Source of the DNA: an uncultured Elusimicrobium sp.
GTDB lineage: Bacteria > Elusimicrobiota > Endomicrobiia > Endomicrobiales > Endomicrobiaceae
Direction: 5' to 3'
DNA length: 16,442 bases
Assembly (NCBI GenBank): GCA_902761395.1
Contig: CACWKJ010000006.1
Span: forward strand, 1-16,442
The notes under the pieces were generated by a model. It saw only the letters and a list, made by a program, of their open reading frames with translations, did not search any database and had not been told where the DNA came from. A program made the position numbers and the translations under genes. Of the stretch, positions 6,426 through 13,936 are shown piece by piece; the first letter of the stretch is position 1; every line of letters begins with the position of its first letter.

Positions 6426-8821
6426 AAGTAAACACAATAGAAATTTTAAATTTAAACGACAAGCAGTTAGTTGAATTGAGCAGAAAAAGTGTTCTTTCTC
6501 TTTCACTTGTGGAAATGAAAGAAGTTCAAAAATATTTCCGTAACATAAAGAGAAATCCTACCGATGTTGAGCTTGAAACAATAGCTCAAACTTGGAGTGA
6601 ACATTGTAAACACAAAACTCTTACCGGTAACATCGAATACACAGAAGAAAAAGGCGGTAAGAAAAAAGTAACAAAATACAAAAATCTTTTGAAAGAAACA
6701 ATTTTCAATGCAACTATGAAATTGAACAAAGATTGGTGTATTTCCGTATTTAAAGATAATGCCGGTGTTATCGATTTCGATAAAACAAACGGTGTTGCTT
6801 TTAAGGTTGAAACACATAACCATCCTTCCGCACTTGAACCTTACGGAGGTTCAGCAACGGGTATCGGGGGAGTTATAAGAGATATTTTAGGTGTAGGTCT
6901 CGGTGCAAAACCGTTGGCAAATACCGATGTTTTTTGTTTCGGCCTTCCCGACACAAAAGCAAGTGAAGTTCCGGAAGGAATGCATCATCCTAAAAGAATA
7001 GCAAAAGGTGTTGTTTCCGGAGTTAGAGATTACGGGAACAGAATGGGAATACCTACCGTTAACGGCGGAGTATTTTTCGATAAAGGATATATGGCAAATC
7101 CGTTGGTATATTGCGGAACGATGGGAATAATTCCCAAGAATAAATCCGAAAAAGAAGTTAAGCCCGGTGATTTGGTTTTGGTTGTCGGCGGCAGAACAGG
7201 CAGAGACGGAATTCACGGAGCAACATTTTCCTCTGTCGAACTCGATAAAGAATCAGATGTAAGTGCGGTTCAAATCGGTAACCCTATCGTTGAAAAGAAA
7301 GTTTTGGATACTATGCTTAAAGCAAGAGATCTTAATTTATACAGAGCAGTAACGGATTGCGGAGCAGGCGGCCTTTCAAGTGCTGCCGGTGAGCTTGGAG
7401 AAAAAACAGGTCTTGTTATAGATCTTCAAACAGTTCCTTTAAAATATAAAGGACTTGCTCCTTGGGAAATATGGATTTCCGAAGCTCAGGAAAGAATGGT
7501 TTTTGCTGTTCCTCCGAAAAACAAAAACAAAATTTTGAATTTGTTTAAAAAAGAGAATGTTGAAGCTACATTTATAGGAAAGTTTACAAATGACGGTAAA
7601 CTTTTGTTGAAATACGGTAAAGAAATTGTTGCTGATATGGAAATGTCTTTCTTGCACGGCGGAGTTCCAAAACCTACAAGAAAAGCCGTATGGAAACAAA
7701 AACAAATAAAGAAACAATCTCCAATAAAAGTATCGTCTAAAACTTTGCAGGAAGATATTAAAAAAGTTTTGGCGGATATAAATGTTTGTTCAAGAGATTG
7801 GATAATAAGACAATACGACCATGAAGTTCAAGGTCAAACAGTGGTAAAACCTTTACAGGGAAGTTCAATAGAAAATTCGGGACCTCAAGATGCCGCTGTA
7901 ATTTGGCCTTATACGGTTGTTAAAGGAACAAAAAAAGGCGTTGTTTTATCTAACGGTATAAATCCGGAATACGGTAAAGTTGATACTTATAAAATGACGG
8001 CATCTTCAATAGAAGAAGCAATGAGAAATGCCGTTTGTGTAGGTGCAAATCCTGAAAAAATTTCGTTGCTCGATAATTTCTGTTGGGGAAATCCCAATAA
8101 ACCTGAAATTTTGGGAAGTCTTGTAAGAGCAGCACAAGCCGCTTACGATTTGTCGTTGGGTTACAGTGTTCCGTTTATTTCAGGTAAAGACAGTTTATAT
8201 AATGAATATACAATAGACGGGAAAACATATTCTATTCCGCCGGCATTTTTGGTATCTTCTATGTCTGTTATTGAAGATGTAAATAAAACCGTTACAATGG
8301 ATTTGAAAAATGCAGGTAACAGTATTTATTTGATAGGTGTAACCAAAAACGAATTGGGTGCATCCGTCTATTCAAAAATTAAAAACTTTAAAAACGGAAT
8401 AGTTCCCGACTTGGATGTTAATATTTCCAAGAAAACAATGAAAACAATTTTTAATGCAATAAACGACGGTTTATTGGAATCTTGTCACGATTGTTCCGAG
8501 GGCGGTGTTATTACCGCAATATCGGAAATGGCTTTTGCCGGAGACAAAGGTGTAAGCATAAATGCGGATGCAATAAAAACATCCGAAAAAATGACAATAG
8601 CCGAAACTTTATTTTCTGAAAGTAATACAAGATTTTTAGTTGAAGTTTCACCTGAAAATGTTGCAAAATTCGAAAAGTTATTTAAAGGTGTTTCTGTATC
8701 TAAAATCGGTGAAGTTTCGGATGATAAGTTTTTAAAATTGGAATCTAAAAAATCAAAAATTTCTGTTAAAGAAAATATAAAAAATTTACAAAAGGCATGG
8801 CAAAAAACTTTGCAATGGTAA
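6422..8821 (+). CDS. purL: FGAM synthetase, large (synthetase) subunit
   Basis: PurL uses ATP and ammonia delivered by PurQ to convert FGAR to FGAM. The 799-residue protein shows W-S-E-H-C-K-H-K (58-65), the E-T-H-N-H-P-S segment (130-136), Y-G-G-S-A-T-G-I-G-G (141-150), G-G-R-T-G-R-D-G-I-H-G (256-266), T-D-C-G-A-G-G-L-S-S (311-320), R-Q-Y-D-H-E-V-Q-G (463-471), and H-D-C-S-E-G-G-V in the second half (689-696). It is longer than the usual small PurL of about 740 residues and lacks both the PurS-like N-terminus and the glutaminase domain of E. coli large PurL (about 1295). SEHCKHK and QYDHEVQG are the style I associate with PurSL fusions. The start overlaps the purS stop by four bases (ATGA), and purQ follows after six bases. 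Confidence 0.96.
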   Translation: MKVNTIEILNLNDKQLVELSRKSVLSLSLVEMKEVQKYFRNIKRNPTDVELETIAQTWSEHCKHKTLTGNIEYTEEKGGKKKVTKYKNLLKETIFNATMKLNKDWCISVFKDNAGVIDFDKTNGVAFKVETHNHPSALEPYGGSATGIGGVIRDILGVGLGAKPLANTDVFCFGLPDTKASEVPEGMHHPKRIAKGVVSGVRDYGNRMGIPTVNGGVFFDKGYMANPLVYCGTMGIIPKNKSEKEVKPGDLVLVVGGRTGRDGIHGATFSSVELDKESDVSAVQIGNPIVEKKVLDTMLKARDLNLYRAVTDCGAGGLSSAAGELGEKTGLVIDLQTVPLKYKGLAPWEIWISEAQERMVFAVPPKNKNKILNLFKKENVEATFIGKFTNDGKLLLKYGKEIVADMEMSFLHGGVPKPTRKAVWKQKQIKKQSPIKVSSKTLQEDIKKVLADINVCSRDWIIRQYDHEVQGQTVVKPLQGSSIENSGPQDAAVIWPYTVVKGTKKGVVLSNGINPEYGKVDTYKMTASSIEEAMRNAVCVGANPEKISLLDNFCWGNPNKPEILGSLVRAAQAAYDLSLGYSVPFISGKDSLYNEYTIDGKTYSIPPAFLVSSMSVIEDVNKTVTMDLKNAGNSIYLIGVTKNELGASVYSKIKNFKNGIVPDLDVNISKKTMKTIFNAINDGLLESCHDCSEGGVITAISEMAFAGDKGVSINADAIKTSEKMTIAETLFSESNTRFLVEVSPENVAKFEKLFKGVSVSKIGEVSDDKFLKLESKKSKISVKENIKNLQKAWQKTLQW

Positions 8822-8827
8822 AATAAA

Positions 8828-9610
8828 ATGAAAAAGATAAAAGTAATTATTATAAGAACGGCAGGAACAAATTGTGATTATGAATTAAAGTCGGCATTTG
8901 AACTTTGCGGAGCAACCGTCGACAGAGTTCATATAAACGAATTGATATCAAGTAAAAGTAAAATTTTGTCCTACGATATTTTAGCTGTTCCGGGAGGATT
9001 TTCCTACGGAGACGATATCGCTTCGGGTAAAATTTTATCAAACGAAATAAAGTATAAATTGGGCGATAATGTTAAAAAGTTTGCATTGTCGGGAAAACCG
9101 ATAATCGGTATTTGTAACGGTTTCCAAATTCTTGTGAAAATGGGGCTTTTACCTAAACCGGAAAATTTCGAACAGATTTCAACATTATCTTACAACGATT
9201 CAAATAAGTTCGAATGCAGATGGGTTCACTTAAAAACAGAAAAGAAAGTTAACGACAGAACGTTATGCTTGTGGACGAGAGAGTTGCCGGATGTTATTTC
9301 TCTTCCTGTTGCACACGGTGAAGGAAAGTTTGTTGCAGATAAAAAAATACTTGATGAAATAGAAAAGAATAATCAGGTGGTTTTCAGATATTGCGATAAA
9401 AACGGAAAAGATACCGTTTATCCGCAAGATCCGAACGGTTCATTAAATGCAATAGCAGGTATTTGTAATAAAAAAGGTAATGTGTTTGGACTTATGCCTC
9501 ATCCTGAAAGATATATATATGCATTACAACATCCGTCAAGAGAAGGGTATGACGGTGTGTATGGTTGGGGAAAAAAGATATTTCAAAATGCCATAGATTA
9601 TTTAAAATAA
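8828..9610 (+). CDS. purQ: FGAM synthetase, glutaminase subunit
   Basis: PurQ hydrolyses glutamine and channels ammonia to PurL. It is a class I (triad) glutamine amidotransferase. The nucleophile Cys96 sits in the elbow G-I-C-N-G-F-Q (94-100), and the other triad members are His225 and Glu227 in M-P-H-P-E-R (223-228). An N-terminal R-T-A-G-T-N-C-D segment (10-17) and P-G-G-F-S-Y-G-D-D (55-63) are typical of the PurQ family. At 260 residues it is longer than Bacillus PurQ (227) and resembles the longer glutaminase of large PurL or PurSL systems. The six-base gap after purL contains no clear Shine-Dalgarno sequence, so translation may depend on coupling to purL. Confidence 0.96.
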   Translation: MKKIKVIIIRTAGTNCDYELKSAFELCGATVDRVHINELISSKSKILSYDILAVPGGFSYGDDIASGKILSNEIKYKLGDNVKKFALSGKPIIGICNGFQILVKMGLLPKPENFEQISTLSYNDSNKFECRWVHLKTEKKVNDRTLCLWTRELPDVISLPVAHGEGKFVADKKILDEIEKNNQVVFRYCDKNGKDTVYPQDPNGSLNAIAGICNKKGNVFGLMPHPERYIYALQHPSREGYDGVYGWGKKIFQNAIDYLK

Positions 9611-9626
9611 AAAAAGGGGTAATAAA

Positions 9627-9929
9627 ATGAAAAGCTGTATTACTTGTCTGTTTCAAGGCGACAACAATGTTGATGTAAACGGCGACGGAAAAGTTTTTTG
9701 TATGGTGGATTGCAAATGGAAGAAAGAACAAGATTCTTGTTCAAACTTTACCGAGTATGCAGACTTGAGTAAAGAATTGAGATGTAAATATGCAATGCAA
9801 AAAAGCGGTAAAAATAACAGTATCTCGACCCTTATAAAGTCAAATTGGTACATAATGATAGCGACATTTATAATTGCTTTCTTAACATTTTTAGTTGTAG
9901 TTAAATTCTTTGATAAGTATATTTTTTAG
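9627..9929 (+). CDS. Cys-rich single-pass membrane protein, unknown function
   Basis: I do not recognise this 100-residue protein. Its N-terminal soluble part has six cysteines: C4 and C7 as a CxxC pair, C25 and C29 as CxxxC, then C38 and C53. This suggests a small metal-binding or disulfide-bonded domain. One hydrophobic helix spans about 73-91, followed by a short basic and aromatic tail (K-F-F-D-K-Y). There is no signal peptide, so the Cys-rich part is probably cytoplasmic with a C-terminal anchor, although the opposite topology cannot be excluded. The gene is real: it has a good ribosome-binding site (AAAAGGGG, ending 8 bases before ATG), a standard ATG, codon use like its neighbours, and a place between purQ (16-base gap) and purD (12-base gap). 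Its position suggests co-expression with purine synthesis but does not prove a role in it. Confidence 0.8.
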   Translation: MKSCITCLFQGDNNVDVNGDGKVFCMVDCKWKKEQDSCSNFTEYADLSKELRCKYAMQKSGKNNSISTLIKSNWYIMIATFIIAFLTFLVVVKFFDKYIF

Positions 9930-9941
9930 TGTGGGGCAAAA

Positions 9942-11231
9942 ATGAAATTTTTAGTTATAGGTAACGGCGGAAGAGAACATGCCATTATTTGGAAACTTGC
10001 ACAAAGTCCTAAAGTAGATAAAATTTATTGTACATTGGGCAATGCCGGAATTTCAAAACAGGCAGAAATAATAAATATTAAAGTTGACGATTTCGAATCT
10101 CTTGCAAATTTTGCAATAGAAAATAAAATAGATTATACATTCGTCGGTCCGGAAGTTCCCTTGGCATTGGGAGTTGTGGACTTTTTTAATTCCAAAGGTT
10201 TAAAAATATTCGGACCTTCCAAAAAAGGTGCATTGCTTGAAGCAAGCAAAAGTTTTGCAAAAGATTTTATGCAAAAATATAATGTGCCTACTGCCGCTTA
10301 TCATACATTTACCGACTATAATTCTGCAAAACAATTTCTTGAAAACGAGTGGGAAGAAAATAAAAAAGTTGTTGTAAAAGCGGACGGTCTTGCAGCAGGT
10401 AAAGGTGTTGTAATGTGCCAAAACAGGCAGGAAGCACTTGTTGCCATAAAAGACATGATGCAAGACAAATCTTTCGGCTCTGCCGGTGATAAAATAATTT
10501 TTGAACAATGGTTGGAAGGGCAGGAAACATCCGTTTTGGTTTTTGTTGACGGAAAACATTTTTCAATCATGCCTGCAGCACAAGATCATAAAAGAGTTGA
10601 TGACGGAGATAAAGGTTTAAATACAGGCGGTATGGGAGCTTATGCACCTGCACCTATAGCAACCCCCGAACTTTTAAAACAAGTTAAAGAGCAGGTAATG
10701 CCTAACATTATGAACGGCTTACAAAAAGAAAATATAGACTATAAAGGTATTTTATATATAGGTTTTATGGTAGATAACGGAAAACCTTATGTTTTGGAAT
10801 TTAATTGCAGATTCGGAGATCCCGAAACACAAGTTATATTACCGTTACTTGAAACAGATTTGGTAGATATCGTTGAACATACCATTAACGGTACACTAAA
10901 CGAAACAGATATAAAATGGTCAAAAAAATCTGCAGTATGTGTTGTTCTTGCTTCAGGCGGTTATCCTGAAAAATATGAAAAGAATATTAAAATTTTCGGA
11001 TTAGACACCGTTAAAGAAGACGAAGCAATTGTTTTTCATGCCGGAACAAAGAAAGATGAACAAGGTAATGTTTTAACATCCGGCGGAAGAGTTTTGGTAT
11101 TAACGGCTATTGCAGACGATATAAAATCGGCAATAGATAAAGTTTATGCCGTAATACCGAAAGTTACTTTCGATAAAATGCATTATAGAAAAGATATTGC
11201 ACAGAGGGCATTAAAATGGATAAACAAATAG
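9942..11231 (+). CDS. purD: Phosphoribosylamine-glycine ligase (GAR synthetase)
   Basis: PurD joins phosphoribosylamine and glycine with ATP to form GAR, the second step of purine synthesis. The 429-residue protein has the usual length and ATP-grasp layout. It begins with G-N-G-G-R-E-H-A (7-14), has G-P-E-V-P-L (69-74), the ATP-grasp lysine region V-V-K-A-D-G-L-A-A-G-K-G-V (144-156), G-L-N-T-G-G-M-G-A-Y (225-234) and the metal-binding E-F-N-C-R-F-G-D-P-E-T-Q (286-297). GGGG (9932-9935) precedes the ATG as a ribosome-binding site. The last 16 bases overlap the start of purE in another frame, which suggests coupled translation. Confidence 0.97.
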   Translation: MKFLVIGNGGREHAIIWKLAQSPKVDKIYCTLGNAGISKQAEIINIKVDDFESLANFAIENKIDYTFVGPEVPLALGVVDFFNSKGLKIFGPSKKGALLEASKSFAKDFMQKYNVPTAAYHTFTDYNSAKQFLENEWEENKKVVVKADGLAAGKGVVMCQNRQEALVAIKDMMQDKSFGSAGDKIIFEQWLEGQETSVLVFVDGKHFSIMPAAQDHKRVDDGDKGLNTGGMGAYAPAPIATPELLKQVKEQVMPNIMNGLQKENIDYKGILYIGFMVDNGKPYVLEFNCRFGDPETQVILPLLETDLVDIVEHTINGTLNETDIKWSKKSAVCVVLASGGYPEKYEKNIKIFGLDTVKEDEAIVFHAGTKKDEQGNVLTSGGRVLVLTAIADDIKSAIDKVYAVIPKVTFDKMHYRKDIAQRALKWINK

Positions 11232-11749
11232 ATGTTGCAGTTATAATGGGTTCAGATTCGGATTTGCCGGTAGTTGCCGAAACTTTAAAAATATTCGATA
11301 AGTTCGGTATTAAATATTCCGTAAATATTGCATCCGCACACAGAACAGCGGAATTTGTAAAACAATGTGTAAATAATGCTGTCACAAACGGAGCAAAAGC
11401 TTTTATAGCAGTTGCAGGAATGTCTGCGGCTCTTCCCGGAGTTGTAGCATCTGAAACAATACTTCCCGTAATAGGTGTTCCTATGGAAGGGAAAGCTCTT
11501 TCCGGAATGGATGCTCTTTTTTCTATAGCACAAATGCCGCCTTCAATACCGGTAGCATGTATGTCTATAGGAAAAGCCGGTGCAAAAAATGCGGCAATAT
11601 TTGCTTTAGAAATTATTGCAGTAAACAACAAAGCCGTTTCGGAAAAATTGTTACAATATAGAAAAGAAATGAAAGAACAAATTCTAAGTAAAGACGAGAA
11701 ATTAAATAAAATCGGTTATCAAAAATACTTAGAAGAAACAAAAAAATAA
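11216..11749 (+). CDS. purE: PurE, N5-CAIR mutase or AIR carboxylase, mixed class motifs
   Basis: PurE makes CAIR, either by rearranging N5-CAIR (class I, with PurK) or by carboxylating AIR with CO2 (class II, no PurK). The 177-residue protein has the phosphate loop G-S-D-S-D (12-16), S-A-H-R-T-A-E (40-46) with the catalytic His42, and A-G-M-S-A-A-L-P-G (67-75). Overall length, L-P-V-I-G-V-P and the I-G-K-A-G-A-K-N-A segment are class I-like. However, TAE after SAHR resembles class II, and Ala72 stands where class I normally has the His of AHLPG. The reaction type is therefore uncertain, and no purK is in the window. The start lies inside the end of purD (16-base overlap) with AGAGG upstream. 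mnmA follows after 10 bases. Confidence 0.95.
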   Translation: MDKQIDVAVIMGSDSDLPVVAETLKIFDKFGIKYSVNIASAHRTAEFVKQCVNNAVTNGAKAFIAVAGMSAALPGVVASETILPVIGVPMEGKALSGMDALFSIAQMPPSIPVACMSIGKAGAKNAAIFALEIIAVNNKAVSEKLLQYRKEMKEQILSKDEKLNKIGYQKYLEETKK

Positions 11750-11759
11750 CTCCGAAGAT

Positions 11760-12797
11760 ATGAAAAAAGTTTTAGTAGCATTATCCGGCGGAGTAGATTC
11801 TTCCACAACAGCCTACTTGTTAAAACAACAAGGGTTTGATGTTTCCGCTCTTACATTAAAATTGTACGATTCTCATTCGAAAGCATCCGTGTCTTTACAG
11901 GCAATAGAGGACGCTAAGAAAGTTTGCGACTTTTTAAATATCAGGCATTATGTTCTCGATTTACAAAAAGAGTTTCAAGATACCATAATAAATAATTTTA
12001 TATCATCTTATTTGTCTGCAACTACACCGAATCCGTGTATTCTTTGTAACGAGAAAATAAAATTCGGCTTATTACTCGACTATGCGAAAAAGAACGGATT
12101 CGACTATTTGGCTACAGGTCATTATGCCAAAATAGAACAAAAAGATGATGAATTTAAACTTAAAATCGGAAAAGACGAATCAAAAGATCAAACATACTTT
12201 TTGTACAGATTGACACAGAATGAACTTAAAAACTTAATGTTCCCGTTGGCAGATTATACGAAAGAAGAAATAAGAAATATAGCAACATCAGCAGACCTTC
12301 CTGTTGCCAATAAACCGGATAGTCAGGAAATTTGTTTTATAGAAAAAACGTATCATGAGTTTTTACAAAAAAATATAAAAGATTTTAATAAAAAAGTTTT
12401 GCCGGGACTTATAGTTGATACTGACGGTAAGAAACTAGGAAAACATAAAGGTTTGATTTTTTATACGATAGGTCAAAGAAGCGGCTTGGGTATTACAACT
12501 CCGGAACCTGTTTATGTTTTAAGAATGGATAAAGCAACAAACACTTTGGTTGTAGGTACAAAAAAAGATGTTTTTTCAAGAGTTGCAAAAATCAGAGACA
12601 TAACGTTCGTATCAAATAAGTTTGACGGTAAAGATTTTAATGCATATGTTAAAATAAGAAGAATGCATAAACCAGCAAAAGCTCTTATTTCAAAAGATGT
12701 AATATTGTTTGAAGAAGATCAATCGTCCGTTACACCCGGACAATCAGCCGTATTTTATGATGGCTCTTATGTTGTAGGCGGGGGAATTATAGTTTAG
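11760..12797 (+). CDS. mnmA: tRNA-uridine 2-sulfurtransferase
   Basis: MnmA (TrmU) activates the wobble uridine U34 of tRNA-Lys, -Glu and -Gln with ATP and transfers sulfur delivered from a cysteine desulfurase, giving 2-thiouridine. The 345-residue protein shows the PP-loop S-G-G-V-D-S-S (9-15), first active-site Cys93 in T-P-N-P-C-I-L-C-N (89-97), G-H-Y (120-122), K-D-Q-T-Y-F-L-Y (142-149), second catalytic Cys192 in S-Q-E-I-C-F-I (188-194), and Y-T-I-G-Q-R-S-G-L-G (235-244). The C-terminal part matches the usual beta-barrel domains. Length is a little short of E. coli (368). The ribosome-binding site is weak. It is embedded in the purine run, 10 bases after purE and 10 before the ftsB-like gene, with no functional link evident. 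Confidence 0.96.
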   Translation: MKKVLVALSGGVDSSTTAYLLKQQGFDVSALTLKLYDSHSKASVSLQAIEDAKKVCDFLNIRHYVLDLQKEFQDTIINNFISSYLSATTPNPCILCNEKIKFGLLLDYAKKNGFDYLATGHYAKIEQKDDEFKLKIGKDESKDQTYFLYRLTQNELKNLMFPLADYTKEEIRNIATSADLPVANKPDSQEICFIEKTYHEFLQKNIKDFNKKVLPGLIVDTDGKKLGKHKGLIFYTIGQRSGLGITTPEPVYVLRMDKATNTLVVGTKKDVFSRVAKIRDITFVSNKFDGKDFNAYVKIRRMHKPAKALISKDVILFEEDQSSVTPGQSAVFYDGSYVVGGGIIV

Positions 12798-12807
12798 AGA
12801 GAAAAAT

Positions 12808-13131
12808 ATGAAAAGAAATGAAGAAAAAGTAGCTGTTTATAAATATATTATTTGGGGAATTATTTTTGTTACGTTGTTTTGTATATTTGCAAATTCTTCC
12901 ACAAGAGATTTTTTTTCGAAATTATCTGAAATTCATAAGCTGAAAAAGAATATAGCACAGATGACAGCGGAAAACGAAAAATTTGAAAAGAGATTAAATT
13001 ATTTAAAAACGAAACCGAAAGAAATGGAAAAGGCGGTAAAAGCAGATTTAAATTATGTTGCCGAAAATGAAGTAGTGTATATATTTGAAGAGCCGGAACA
13101 GGATAATACCGAGGACAAAAATGAAAATTAA
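12808..13131 (+). CDS. ftsB: FtsB/DivIC-family septum formation initiator
   Basis: This 107-residue protein has the small bitopic layout of the FtsB/DivIC family. It has a short charged N-terminus, one membrane helix (about 11-29), a coiled coil rich in Lys, Glu and Leu (about 38-68) and a C-terminal module with M-E-K-A-V-K-A-D-L-N-Y-V (73-84) then E-N-E-V-V-Y-I-F (86-93). This module fits the family pattern in which a helix is followed by a short strand ending in E-V-V-Y/F. FtsB bridges FtsL and FtsQ in the divisome and helps activate septal wall synthesis. Sequence similarity in this family is weak, so the name is by architecture and motif. GAGAGAAA precedes the start. The final 11 bases overlap the ABC binding-protein gene. 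Confidence 0.78.
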   Translation: MKRNEEKVAVYKYIIWGIIFVTLFCIFANSSTRDFFSKLSEIHKLKKNIAQMTAENEKFEKRLNYLKTKPKEMEKAVKADLNYVAENEVVYIFEEPEQDNTEDKNEN

Positions 13132-13936
13132 GTTAATAGCATTAATAATATCTCTCTTAGTTTTTGTCCCTAATATCATTTTTGCTTATTCGAATCCTGC
13201 TGTTGATAAAAAAATAAAGATAGCTGTTACAACATCAAATTTGGCTGACCTTTTGGATGAAATATGTGAAGATAAAATAGATGTTTTTACCATTATTCCT
13301 ACCACAATGTGTCCGGGAACTTACGATATTGATGCCAAAACAATAAAAGAAATTAATAAATGTAATGTGGTTTTGTATCATCATTGGCAGCCATGGGTTA
13401 AAAATTTAAAATACAAAACAACAAAATTAGGTATAGTCTACAGAGAATTAAAGACCAGAGGCAACCTAATGATTCCGTATATAAATTTAAGAGCCGCACA
13501 AGAGTTATTGGATTTATTATCTATTTGGGATAGTGATAATAAATCTTTTTATGAACAAAACTTTTTGAATTATTCTTTCAAAGTTAATTTTTTAGCGGAA
13601 GAAATAGCAAAAAACGGTTACAATAAATACAATAAAAAAATTGTATGTAATTCTCAAATATCGACCTTTATGGAATGGTTGGGTTTTGATGTTGTTATGA
13701 CATACGGCAAATCAAGCAATTTGTCTTCGTCCGAAATGCTTCTGCTTACTAAAAAAATAAAAAAAGAAAAAGTTAAATATGCCGTTGATAATTTACAAGC
13801 CGGAACCGATGTCGGCAGAACCCTGGCTGATGATTTAAAAATAAAACATATTGTTGTCAGTAATTTCGTTCTCGGCAGATCATATATAAACACTTTAAAA
13901 AACAATATCGAGAAAATAAATAAGGCATTAGAATAA
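13121..13936 (+). CDS. ZnuA-like metal ABC transporter substrate-binding protein, altered ligand site
   Basis: I choose ATG 13121, with GAGGA 5-10 bases upstream. It gives a classic signal peptide: K residues, a hydrophobic core 5-18, and likely cleavage after I-F-A (20-22). An earlier ATG at 13085 would put twelve charged residues before it. The mature 249-residue protein looks like a cluster A-I (ZnuA/TroA) binding protein: A-V-T-T-S-N-L-A-D-L near 35-44, the C-P-G-T-Y-D segment (64-69), and G-R-S-Y-I-N-T-L-K-N-N (252-262). It lacks a lipobox cysteine, so it should be soluble in the periplasm. The usual PHxYE is replaced by MCPGTYD, and the other two ligand His are not evident. Possible substitutes are Cys64, Met63, His87-His88 and Cys176. 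The metal is unknown. The stop overlaps the ATPase start (TAATG), marking a three-gene importer. Confidence 0.8.
   Translation: MKIKLIALIISLLVFVPNIIFAYSNPAVDKKIKIAVTTSNLADLLDEICEDKIDVFTIIPTTMCPGTYDIDAKTIKEINKCNVVLYHHWQPWVKNLKYKTTKLGIVYRELKTRGNLMIPYINLRAAQELLDLLSIWDSDNKSFYEQNFLNYSFKVNFLAEEIAKNGYNKYNKKIVCNSQISTFMEWLGFDVVMTYGKSSNLSSSEMLLLTKKIKKEKVKYAVDNLQAGTDVGRTLADDLKIKHIVVSNFVLGRSYINTLKNNIEKINKALE

Noticed and set aside
10200..10570. Three overlapping minus-strand open frames opposite purD
   Set aside because: They are antisense shadows of a strongly conserved gene, with no ribosome-binding site or recognisable protein features. The same holds for all other minus-strand frames in the window.
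13085..13936. Earlier start for the binding protein at ATG 13085
   Set aside because: It adds twelve charged residues ahead of a well-formed signal peptide, lies deep inside the ftsB-like gene, and has a poorer ribosome-binding site than ATG 13121.
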